From Temnopleurus reevesii (Eukaryota; Echinodermata; Echinoidea; Temnopleuroida; Temnopleuridae), in NCBI GenBank assembly GCA_036244855.1, contig BQKZ01000003.1:97721-161720 (forward strand): a stretch of DNA of 64,000 bases, read 5' to 3'. The notes under the pieces were generated by a model. That model saw only the letters and a list, made by a program, of their open reading frames with translations, was not told where the DNA came from and ran no database searches. This document shows positions 24,994 to 36,200 of the stretch, piece by piece. Position 1 is the first letter of the stretch. Each line of letters opens with the position of its first letter. The position numbers were made by a program, and so were the translations under genes.

Positions 24994-25523
24994 GAGCATT
25001 ATTACAGCTTTTATAAGCATCTCGACCTTCACAGTTCAATTCACCGTTCTTGCCCCTAAAGGAGCTGTTCAGAGTGTTTAATCCAGATCCAGACCCAGAT
25101 CTTCAAATACCTTCACCTGCCACTACCTAAGGTTTCTATTGCAAATTTATCTGCTTCAATAACAGAAACTGGATGCAATTTCATAACTCCTGTTTTGATA
25201 ACACCTCATTTTACTACCGATCTCGTATGGGAGGAAGGAAATTTAGAAACACAAATATAATGACAAAAAAGAAACATTTGTAAAGTAGGCACGTTTTCAC
25301 CCTTTTTTTTCAAAGCCAAAATGGGTTTAATTTTCAACAAATTTCTCAAATTCTGAAAGCCATAGAAATATAATGACATTTAAAAGCATTATCCTTTGCT
25401 TAGAATGTAATCAAAGTCACTTTTGTTTTGTGGGTGGTTACCTGTGGGTACTTTGGACAATTTTTGCCACCATTTTTGGCAATTAATTAATTGGGTTTGC
25501 CTTTTTTTTGGGGGGGGGGGGGG

Positions 25524-26196
25524 NNNNNNNNNNNNNNNNNNNNNNNNNNNNNNNNNNNNNNNNNNNNNNNNNNNNNNNNNNNNNNNNNNNNNNNNNNNNN
25601 NNNNNNNNNNNNNNNNNNNNNNNNNNNNNNNNNNNNNNNNNNNNNNNNNNNNNNNNNNNNNNNNNNNNNNNNNNNNNNNNNNNNNNNNNNNNNNNNNNNN
25701 NNNNNNNNNNNNNNNNNNNNNNNNNNNNNNNNNNNNNNNNNNNNNNNNNNNNNNNNNNNNNNNNNNNNNNNNNNNNNNNNNNNNNNNNNNNNNNNNNNNN
25801 NNNNNNNNNNNNNNNNNNNNNNNNNNNNNNNNNNNNNNNNNNNNNNNNNNNNNNNNNNNNNNNNNNNNNNNNNNNNNNNNNNNNNNNNNNNNNNNNNNNN
25901 NNNNNNNNNNNNNNNNNNNNNNNNNNNNNNNNNNNNNNNNNNNNNNNNNNNNNNNNNNNNNNNNNNNNNNNNNNNNNNNNNNNNNNNNNNNNNNNNNNNN
26001 NNNNNNNNNNNNNNNNNNNNNNNNNNNNNNNNNNNNNNNNNNNNNNNNNNNNNNNNNNNNNNNNNNNNNNNNNNNNNNNNNNNNNNNNNNNNNNNNNNNN
26101 NNNNNNNNNNNNNNNNNNNNNNNNNNNNNNNNNNNNNNNNNNNNNNNNNNNNNNNNNNNNNNNNNNNNNNNNNNNNNNNNNNNNNNNNNNNNNNNN
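25524..26196. other. Assembly gap (673 N)
   Basis: A run of N that begins directly after a 13-base G homopolymer, suggesting a sequencing stop at the poly-G. Translated frames crossing it are artefacts. Confidence 1.
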
Positions 26197-28090
26197 AAAT
26201 GTTTTTGATTTCTGATGGCATGGAACAAGCCGTACATATCTTTCTGATTGCGTGATGGCGGAGGCATAAATTTCGACCGTGCGCGGTCGAGGATTCATCT
26301 AGTTTTATTATTTGGAAGACATTGTCCTTGAAAACTGAACTTCAAAGAAATGACTGAACCTTTGCATGAAGTGATAAATCACAATGTCCCGGCTATCCCA
26401 AGTCCAGAATGTGCTAATCGTACGATCAATGTCACAATGTTTCAATAAATCAATGACCATCTGAATTCGGGTTTACTCTGTGGTGTGTAGAGGTTTTCAG
26501 TCATTTTAACTTGTACTCGCTCAAACACACAGGTTTCAAATATGTGCAGGAAATCTTTATTGAGTTAATACCCTCTCAATAGCAAGGAAAATGTTATTGA
26601 CCCCTAGGCTCTCTGCACCATTGAGTACAAGTAATACAAGGCCACTTATGTGTTTTTTCTTTCATTTTAATTTGCTCAAACTTTTCATCTTATATTGCAA
26701 CTCATTTTTTTACCACCAAAAAATCATAACACAATTACACATTTTGTGCTGCTGAAAAAATACAAATAATGCATGATCTAACATGCACTATACATGTACT
26801 TGATTATGTGGACTGCAAATGAGTAAATTATCCCAAATACATAAATAGACCCCTATAACAGAACAGACATCAAATTACATCACATTACATTACAAGCATA
26901 AATTTCCTTAGTCACAATGAAAATAAGCGCTTGCACTTGTACATTTCTGTTGTGACGTAGGCATTACACATTGTACATCTAGTGCAAGGGCATGCACTCT
27001 AATTAAATTCTTGAACAGCAATGACAACACATATTATACATAGCCTATTTAGTATTAGTTGATAACCAACTGCAAATTGAGACAACACATTACACTTGTG
27101 GTTTATGATGAGCACTGTTAATTTTCATACTCAACAATACTGGTGCATGTACCATCTTGCTGTTGGGCTCGAAAAGGGAAGCCACCCCTGGGATTATTAT
27201 GGTCGTAGTGAATAAGGAAAATCAGATGAACAAAAAGAGAATCCATGAAAAATTTAGGAATTTTCGAAGTTCTATTGATGTTCTCTTAATCTCCCTCATT
27301 TGGCAATTTGGGTTTTTACTTTGTACATAAAATTTAGAATAAGAGTTCAACATTATTCTTTTCAAAATTTCATATAAAATTTATATCAGTAAAGGCATAT
27401 TACTATTCTCAAGGAAAACCCCAACATTTTGTGGAAAAAAAAGAGGACAAAAGTGGACAAGAAGGGATAAAATGTCAAAAGATTACACAAAAGGGCACAA
27501 TTTGGGAATACAGAATGGATAGGATGTGGTCTGACATGACGTCACAGATTCTGTCAACATTGTTGACTTTATGGAACCTCATTGAACATTGAAATACATG
27601 TACCGTTCAGTATGCAACTTTTACATGTACATTGTACTTCACCTTGAAATAGAAAAATAGCTGTTGGGCTACAATCAAAGAGCTATAAGCGTTATACCAA
27701 TTCTTTGTTTTGTTCAAGTTTTGTCCCTGTTTTTTTCTGTAAGTCAGAGATGCCTATTGTCTGCCTTTACGTCATAAGTGTCATGTAAATGGAGTTATTC
27801 ACAGAAAATAAATTAGAAAGTTAAAATCCGGAATCAGAGTGAGAGTAGATTTTAATTTATGTTTGTCTGGGTGATCCACACAGTTTGTACATTCAAATAT
27901 AAATGTATTGTCATTACATGTAAGTTCTGAGAGATGTCTTTGTTGTCTTGTGGTCTGATATGTTGTGCTATGTCTCGTATCATAAAGCCTACCATATGTT
28001 ATCATCAAGCGATATTGATACTTGTAACTGTATCTTATCTCTTTTGTTGCAAATGTGTTCAATTCAATGGAAATATATGAAGAGGATAAC
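26197..28090. other. Intergenic/intronic stretch without recognised genes
   Basis: AT-rich sequence. A diverged relative of the 23634-23906 element lies at about 27171-27570 (AAAGGGAAGCCACCCCTGG, then GACATGACGTCACAGATTCT). No exon with good splice sites and a recognisable product was seen. Confidence 0.5.
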
Positions 28091-28093
28091 AAG

Positions 28094-28257
28094 TGTGTAC
28101 ATCTTATTGGGCTGTTATTTTTAAGTATTACTCTACAAATGAACATGAAATAATTAAAACTCTTTAATATAAAAAATGTGTACATCTTATTGGGCTGTTA
28201 TTTTTTAAGTATTACTCTATACAAATGAACATGAAATAATTAAACTCTTTTATATTT
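28094..28257. repeat. Local tandem duplication, about 83-base unit
   Basis: TGTGTACATCTTATTGGGCT starts at 28094 and again at 28177, and both copies continue through CATGAAATAATTAAA to CTCTTT. The copies differ by a few single-base indels, so the duplication looks recent. Confidence 0.9.
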
Positions 28258-28926
28258 TTCCATTCAATGTGATGTGATACCTTGTAAGGCTTGGAATTTT
28301 AATTCATGAATAATGCAACAAGGAAAATGTCAGCAACAGCCCAGTGTCAAACACATGTTCGCAGTTTTACTCTGAAAGTTTCTTCAGGTATTTCGGTATG
28401 GGAGTGAGCCAGGACATATGGCAGACCTGAGTCAGAATGCATGTACACGAGTCTAAACTTCCGACAGACCTTACCCGTGTTGTGAGACGGGACCGATACA
28501 TGAAAAGTTATCTTTCATCAGTCTTGCATCAGATCAAATTTAATGGGACTGATGCATGACAGGTTGTTAGTATGCCCGCAGTATTACAGTATAATGTCAA
28601 CTTTTGAATACATTAATATACAAGTATGTTTCAAGTGAGAATATAATTTATGCATTTTATGTTATTCTAATCTGAAAGTGCATTTTCCTTTTTTTCTATG
28701 AAGGATATTGTGTATACATGTGCACAAAGTATAAATTGCAGTACCCTCACAAATTTTAGCAGATAATGTACAGTCAAGCTAAGGTTTTTTTCAGATAATC
28801 TCATTAAAATATTATGAAATTAAATTTAAATGGATCAGAATATATCCTCATATGTATGATACTTGTAAGCAAAAACCAGAATTTGAATTCCCTTTGAGTT
28901 ACGACCTCTAAAGAGCTCAATACCTG

Positions 28927-29520
28927 ATTCAAGTATTCAGCATAATGTAGATCAATGCAAGTATTTTTCATTCAGCCTTGATGTAAACACACCAATTGAC
29001 AAATGCTAGATAGATATGTGCCCCAGTAGTTTTCTTTTGTAATCTGTATAGTGTTTTGTTGTGTTGATTGATGCAGTGCTGCAAGCCTTATAACTGTCTG
29101 CTCTGCCCCATTCATATTAGAATGTCCATAACGCAATGATGTAAGAATAATATACAATGCGAAATGAGAGATAATCTAATACAAGTTAGCTCTTTTCTCT
29201 ACATTATTTTCTACACTAATTTCTCAAGAAACATAACAACTAACCCATTGACTAATAGACTTTGTTAAGGGACTGAGGTTCCAGTAGAAAATGGGTTTAA
29301 AGACCACTTTTGTAATGTATACATTCATGTTTTACTCCAAGATAAATTACAGGTGATATGGACAAGCATTGGACCTTGCCCAACCTGGCAACAACCATTG
29401 CATGCAATCCACATTCATTCTATTGAAATTGCTTATTTCAGGTGTACTTTTGTAGTATTTCATAGTGTGTTTGACAAATAAGTGTACATATCATATGAAG
29501 ACATCACAAATTTGGCTAGT
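28927..29520. repeat. Direct duplication, left copy
   Basis: Sequence beginning GATTCAAGTATTCAGCATAA reappears from 29559. Similarity runs for about 600 bases, through GACAAATGCTAGAT, GCCCCAGTAGTTTTC, TGCAAGCCTTATAACTGTCT, a CATTGCATGCAATCC block and a GTGTACATA block. Confidence 0.85.
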
Positions 29521-29557
29521 ACATGTAGCCAAAGAGCGTAGCGAAGAGGGCTCACTT

Positions 29558-29558
29558 N
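29558..29558. other. Single undetermined base at a contig-like junction
   Basis: An isolated N sits exactly where the second copy of the 0.6 kb duplication begins, which looks like a sequence join. Confidence 0.8.
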
Positions 29559-30215
29559 GATTCAAGTATTCAGCATAATGTAGATCAATGCAAGTATTTT
29601 TCATTCAGCCTTGATGTAAACAAACCAATTGACAAATGCTAGATCTAGATATGTGCCCCAGTAGTTTTCCTTTGTAATCTGTATAGTGTTTTGTAGTGTT
29701 GATTGATGCAGTGCTGCAAGCCTTATAACTGTCTGCTATGCCCCATTCATATTAGAATGTTCATAGTGCAATGATATGAAAACATGAGACATTCTAAAAA
29801 CAGGTCAGCTCTTCGCTTTAGATTATTTTCTACACTGATTTCTTAACAAACATAACAGTATGCCCATTAACTATTTACTTCTGTAATTCCCAGAACTGAC
29901 TTTGTGTCAGGACTTTTTGGTTCCAGTGATCAGTGGGTTAATAGACCATTTTCGTAATTTATGCAAATTTATTCATGTTTTCCCCAAGATTAATTACAGG
30001 TATGTATTCAGCTGTGAAAATAGTGATAGTACCATAGCCAGAATGCCACTTACCATTAACATTGCTAGATTGGACAAGCATTAGAACTTGCCCAGCCTGG
30101 CAGCAACTATTGCATGCAATCCGCATTTCTTCTATTGAAATTGATTGTTTATTATCAGGGGAACAAATGTAGTTTGTCATTTCGCATTTGACAATTAAGT
30201 GTACATAACATGCAT
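29559..30215. repeat. Direct duplication, right copy
   Basis: Right member of the pair described at 28927-29520. It diverges by point changes and insertions, including about 70 extra bases near 30000-30070. Confidence 0.85.
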
Positions 30216-30282
30216 GTAGTACAAAAATGGGTATTACATTTATCCTTGCATACCTAAATATCAGAACTTGTTTTGTTTTCCC

Positions 30283-30326
30283 CTGAGGAAGAGGGCAGGT
30301 TGCCCCCGAAAATTTGGGACTTTTAA
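30283..30326 (+). ncRNA. Possible decayed hammerhead-ribozyme-like core
   Basis: CTGAGGA, a short hairpin (GGGCA-GGT-TGCCC) and GAAA occur in the order of a hammerhead core. After GAAA, ATTTGGG can pair with CCTAAAT near 30252, followed by ATC as a possible cleavage triplet; AGAAC and GTTTT could form a short third stem. Three unpaired C before CTGA and an A in place of the conserved U beside the cleavage site argue that it is degenerate or coincidental. Similar motifs occur in Penelope-like and retrozyme elements. Confidence 0.22.
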
Positions 30327-30440
30327 ATAAAATTATTGGCATTAATGTACACTTACAAGGCTTCTCTCGTCTCGTCTTTTATATAATCAACTTAAAGATA
30401 TTCTTTAAAGTGTACATGACATGCATGTTGTACAAAAATG

Positions 30441-30727
30441 GGGGAGCATCGTGGTGTAGTGGTTTGGACTCTCGCCCTTAACTAGAGGGTCGTTGGTTCG
30501 AATCTCTCCCAGGCGTTAATTTCCTTCAGCAAGAAATTACCCAAAGTGTGCTGCACTCAACCCAGGTGGGGTGAATGGGTACCTGGCAGGAATATTTTAT
30601 TCCTTGAAACGCCAAGTGCGCTAATGAAGTGGCTGCTGGGCTAAAGCCAGGGTAATAATGCTGTAATTGTAGAGCGCTTAGAGATAAGCGCTATATAAAA
30701 GCCATTCATTATTATCATTATTATTAA
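30441..30727 (+). mobile_element. tRNA-derived SINE, apparently full length
   Basis: The 5' part has a Pol III A box (TGGTGTAGTGG, 30452-30462) and B box (GGTTCGAATCT, 30495-30505) at tRNA-like spacing. The body continues to a 3' hairpin (AGCGCTTAGAGATAAGCGCT) and TATATAAA, ending in an (ATT)n tail. A second copy lies on the minus strand at 59660-59935. The 30 or so bases before it duplicate sequence at 30198-30229. Confidence 0.88.
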
Positions 30728-31909
30728 ATTTCTATTATTAGTTTATTTATTTCCAAGAGATCATTTGAAGGACCAGTATTGGCAACGTCTATTCAAGAAA
30801 AGAGACATAGACAGTAGTCGATATCATGCACTCTGTAGGACTTTTTTTAATGTCTGTGAACCAAGCAAATACAGTAATCTCCTATTCAAACACAGTGTGA
30901 TAGTACTTGTAAATGAATAATGCCTACAAATGTCTGGAATTCAGTCCATTCCCTTTATTTATCTATTCTCACCTATCTACTTGTTTGGTCAATATATTCA
31001 AATGTACATGTATAGTGGTACAGTGGAATCTCGGCAATAAAGAGTTCTGATACAAAAATAAACTTGTTGATGAATAATTGTTGTTGTGTTTTGACCCATA
31101 ATGAGATTCATACAATAAAAGGTAATCTTTATGGTCCTCAAAGCACTGTATTATCCTGATTTTCCATCATAAAAGCTGTTTTTTAACACACTTTACCCAA
31201 GAAGATTGTCCATCTACATAATTTACATGTATGCTTATTCTGGACTATATGCGTTCATATAAGTTTGGGGAAATGGGTAATATCCATGACAATGACACCT
31301 GTCTTGGTTTTTGCCCTGTTCATTGATTCCTGAATTCTACGTAACTGAGTCAACACAACTTCTTAGTGAACCAGATTTTTATTCAAGAAAAAAATTATCT
31401 AGTCGGTTGTCATCTACTTATTCCAAAATTGATTATAGCCTAGTTTGAACAGGGCCATACGTGAAAGCATTGTGCATACACTCCCCATCAATAAACCTCT
31501 GCACCTCTGCACCTCATGGACATTCCTACCATTCCAGCGCACAGAGTCAAACTTCTTTTAATGAGCCCTATGCCTCTTGTCAGACCGGATACATCATGAA
31601 TAGACTGTGGGGTTATGTTGTCTCTCTCGTGCCGAGAAAAATCTATTGATGGGGAAGTATGATAATAGAAACTACAGGGCCTGAGATTTGTATCATTCAT
31701 CAGTGAATAGTTCTGCTTATATATGACAGATGAATCATATTGATGAAAGATATGCCCTAGTGTACAAACAAAGTTGCAAAATATGCCAATGTTTGCTCAG
31801 AGTTAAGCCTACGTACAGTGTATAGCAGTTTGTTTTTATTTTACATTGGCCCGCTTATTGTATGAGATACATTGTATGAGATGAAATTAACCTATTTCAA
31901 GAATTCCAT

Positions 31910-32112
31910 TACTGTATAAGCTGAAATTTTTGCGGTGGTTTTATTTTCGTGAATTTTGCGGTTCTGGCCTCGCGAAAATTTCCACTCTATGTGATGTACA
32001 TTCATTTGTGTACAAACACTTTCAAAAACGTGAAAATAACAACACACCAATGTGTCAAACTGGTCAGAAATCGCGAAAATATCTGTACGCCAAAATATTG
32101 GCTTAGAGAGTA
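31910..32112 (+). mobile_element. MITE of the TACTGTATAAGC family
   Basis: Opens TACTGTATAAGCTGAAATTTTTG and closes CAAAATATTGGCTTAGAGAGTA, an imperfect complement. The interior (GCGGTGGTTTTATTTTCG, CGCGAAAAT) is shared in inverted orientation with 18189-18329; a fragment related to its middle occurs near 2838-2910 in an EIF4A3 intron. Confidence 0.7.
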
Positions 32113-33273
32113 TATGCTTGCAATTTCCTGCACTTGATTCTGCAAAAAAGAAAATTCACATCTTGGGCTACTTCTTGTGTACCTAAATATCCTGTGATAA
32201 AAGAGAAAATTAATAGGTATTCATAATTGTTGATAATAAGAGATAGGCAAGTGGAAAATCACTATGTTGTGTACATTTTCTGGTAATTCTCAGCTGACTC
32301 CATTGCCACTCCCTATACATGCCCAAGCCCCATTCACATTACATAACTATATGATGGGTACTTTTTTTCTCTCTGTAGAGCTCTACTATATTCCAAAGAT
32401 TTAAAGCAAAAAAAAAAAGAATTGGGTGTAATAGGCAGGTGAGATATGACTTGTTTAAATCTCATCACATTCAATAATCCCCTCTGATCTCCATAGCCTA
32501 CAGTACATACAATATGCCTCAAAAGTATGTGTCTCATTGAATACTTTGTATACATGCACAATGATGTACATTCACGTGAGAGGGATTAAACAAATTCATA
32601 CCCTGAAGAGAAAATGAAAGATGAGTTGAGCATGTTTTACACAAAGGGTCTGTCCTTCGCGTGCATCTGCTGTACAATCACAATGTGTATGTTACTATGT
32701 TTACTTTACTATAGACTTGTTTGCAAACAAATGAAGAAGTTTGGAAGATTCACCCATGGTCGTGGCTCACATGATATGTACAGGCCCTGGGTCTACTACC
32801 TGTGGGTCTTGAGTTACATCACAATTATTTCTTGACCATTTTCAAGTTGCGTTACAAAATTTCTAGATGTTATTGAGCATCACAAATCATGAACTTCATT
32901 CTGATTCAAGTTACCACAAGTATTTTCACTGAAAGAAAAGAATATTAAAGAGGAAATGCAAAGATTTATTCTTATGTAAATGTTAAACTGCCAACTACCT
33001 TTGAATTTAATTCAGTTTGATAATTTAAAGTTGCGTTAACAATTATTTCACAACTTCAAATTAGTTAACTTCGCATTTATCATATTAGTACACATATTAA
33101 AATATAGATTGATTGTTGGGTTTGAGTTTGTGAAAGTGAAAAAACATGTAAAAGCATAATTCTTGAAATTGTATGTCATTCCAATGACCTTCCATGATAA
33201 AAGCAGAATGATTATTAGATTACCGGTTTTTATGCCCCTTTTTAAATGTTTGTTTATCTTGTTTTCTATTTCA
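32113..33273. other. Sequence upstream of the first SAV1 coding exon
   Basis: AT-rich, no recognised gene. It ends in a T-rich tract and the AG acceptor (CTATTTCAG) of the SAV1 start-codon exon, so it is probably the 3' end of a leader intron. Confidence 0.45.
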
Positions 33274-33292
33274 GAGGTTCCCAATGTAGAAC

Positions 33293-36200
33293 ATGCTTCT
33301 GAGAAAGAAAGATTCGTCCAAACCTCTACCCCCTGAAGGCATTGCTGGCAAGTACACCAAGAAGGAGACATCACCATGGTTACAGGGTAAGTATTGTACC
33401 ATCACACTGGGACAAAGTAGACAACTTCATTCAGGCATTAACAATTGCTTCATGATAACAAAAGAAAAACCCAGATGCGACTCTTATTCAACATTTTTTT
33501 TCAAAGAGTTAGAAGGAGGGACATTTCTTTTGTGTGTTCATCTAGCTAATATTGTGAATGCTTGAATGAAGGTTGTTTACTTTGTCCCAGACATATGTCC
33601 CTTCTGCTCGCAATTGAATTGAATTGAATTGAATTTATTTTATTTTCCACTTTCAATATTTACAATATTTACAATGATATTTACAAATATTTACAATGTC
33701 ATGAACATTCAACTTTCATTTGGTTTGTCATTAGTATCAAGAAGTAAAATTAAATTTACATTGCAGCTCCTGGTATTGTAAAACATTACCCCAAAAACCT
33801 GATACAATCATATTGTGCTCTGTGTTTGGAAGAATGAAATATTAGCTTCCAAATACATTTACAAAATTTTTATCATTTTAGAAAAGGATTTCCCTCAAAG
33901 CAAATGTCAGAATCGGGTTTTCCCTCTTTCTTCAGATTTTTATTTGAATGTATCTTTTTATATTCAGTGGTGTTTGTTTTTCTTTTCTAAAGGGATCTTT
34001 CCACTCACTTTTCTAAATGAATGCAAATCAAAAGAAGCATCTTTGTGTACAGATGGTTGATTAAAGATAAAATGCTGTATAAGGTCACACAAGAAAACAT
34101 GCCATAAAAAGTCTGTGTGTGTGTATACATAGATGTCCACATATCTAATTTAAATGCCCATTGAATTTATAAAATAATTTATATGATTTATAAAAATCAC
34201 TGGAGCAAAAATAAACTTTTTTTCCTCTTGCTATAGAGTGTACAGTATCTCCATAGATTCTTATTTGCATAATGGCATTCTTTATTGCAATACAGGCTAT
34301 ATGAGCCCTATTCAGCGCAATGGCCCTGGTATGAAACGTCCCTCCCAGATACCTGCTGGTGGACAACCAGGGACCACCAGCCCCACCATACCCCAGTGGG
34401 AGCAGATAGGGCCACCGGTGGGGCGACGGCCTGGTCTTGCTCAGCTTGGTCTACCAGACTTCAATAAGGACAATGGACAGGCACCAACAGGTGAGATTTT
34501 CAGTCATTTGTCATCTGATTTAATAATATTTCTATTGATTAACATCACTATTATCACCATAATCACCATCATTCCATCACTTTTACCATATTTTTGCTTG
34601 TGATATTCAACGTATATCTGTTGAAGAAGTTTATACTGAACACGTACATCTATTAGTCAAATAGTGATTTGGCTTGTACAGCTCCCTCAGATAAATGGAA
34701 GTTACTTAATATGCATTGTACAACATTTTTGTTGAACATACGCTTTCTCTTTATTTCCTCTGTGCTTGTAGACGTTATAATGATAAGCACAATATAGATG
34801 TCGTAAATTATCATCAGAACCTCTCACGAGTCTTAATATTTGCCTAATACAGAAGCAGTCAGTATTCATTTTCTATTATAACATTTTAAAGCTCAGAACA
34901 TTTGGATGACTGGACCTTATGCAATGTTCTGAGTGTTCAGTGTACTCGAGAGTGCTAATTTCTGCTGATTTTCTGTTTTGCATCTTTGTTATTTGGTCTG
35001 TGACACTATCAAATGATTAATCATAAAAGTAAACCTAAAAGTAAATCATAATTATAAAGATATCATATGCTTGATATTGTGCTCAATATTATAATAAATC
35101 TTTAAGTGCTGAACAATTATTTTACACAGCTTACAATAAGCAAAACAATAGACTAATTTAGATACTCTTAAAAACACTTAAAACTCATTACTGTGGAAAA
35201 GAAAATATTTTTCTGCACCATTTAATTTTAATGCAAAATAATAATTTACCATTTCATATTTCCTCTTCCAGAACACCATAGTGGGTATGGTGATCGTGGG
35301 GTATCCAACCAACGAGGAGGTTCTCCTCTTCTCCCTCCTGCTGCTTACAGACAAGACAAACCACTTCCACCTCCAGTTGGTAAGAAGAATCAGAATTTAT
35401 TAAATTTAAATAAGTTGTAAGATGCTTAGATGCTTAAAAGGTGAAACTACTGTTGACGGGATTAATTATGCAATCTGAATATTTATCTGAACTAATGATT
35501 TCTCTATTGGTATACCTAACACACCTCAACCTCTTGTAGACAAATGTTTGGGTTTTATCGTATATGAAAAGTATCTACAAGACAATGATAATCAGGAAAA
35601 AATATGGCCATATCAAAGGAGTAATCCTATTGTTATTGAAAATTCTACTACATAGTCCTAAGGGAAACATGGTTTCTTTCTTCTTTTTCAGCAAACTCAT
35701 TCCTCTTACAGCGTTATATGGGTTGAGATGTCTGGATTAGCTTATGCCTATAAATATATTGCATCAAGGGCTGCCCTTCTGTTATCTAGTGTGTTTGATT
35801 TCATAAGAATCTAATTCCATCTTTTTTAATTTAGTATTTTGTTCATTTCTATCAGGTGGTATACCTGACATGCCTCTTCCACCAGGCTGGACTGTAGACA
35901 GGACAATGAGAGGAAGGAAGTTCTATATTGAGTAAGTTAGAGAAGTGTTGTATGATTTTGTGATAATTCTTGAATAAACCCTTTGGTCACCCTTTAGAGA
36001 GGGAATAGCTATATCAATGGTGGGAGAAAATTTAATGCATATTGATAGCTCCCTTCCCATAAGATTCATTTTTTGTGCTAGATATGACTCCTGATGTTAG
36101 AGTCGCACACTGGCTTAAAATGATCCTTGCAGACGGCAAGGTTTTTTTTAATAATTTGTGCATTGTTTAGATCAAATTTGTCAGTTCCAATGCAATGGAT

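Noticed and set aside
25389..26298. Long open frames on both strands across N runs (also 62135-63136)
   Set aside because: They exist only because N codons contain no stops; the sequence itself is a gap.
27799..28185. 128-codon minus-strand frame
   Set aside because: No recognisable motif, overlaps a recent tandem duplication, and has AT-rich composition like the surrounding non-coding DNA.
29959..30342. 127-codon minus-strand frame
   Set aside because: Lies within the duplicated repeat block and has no conserved domain; the paired copy does not keep the frame.
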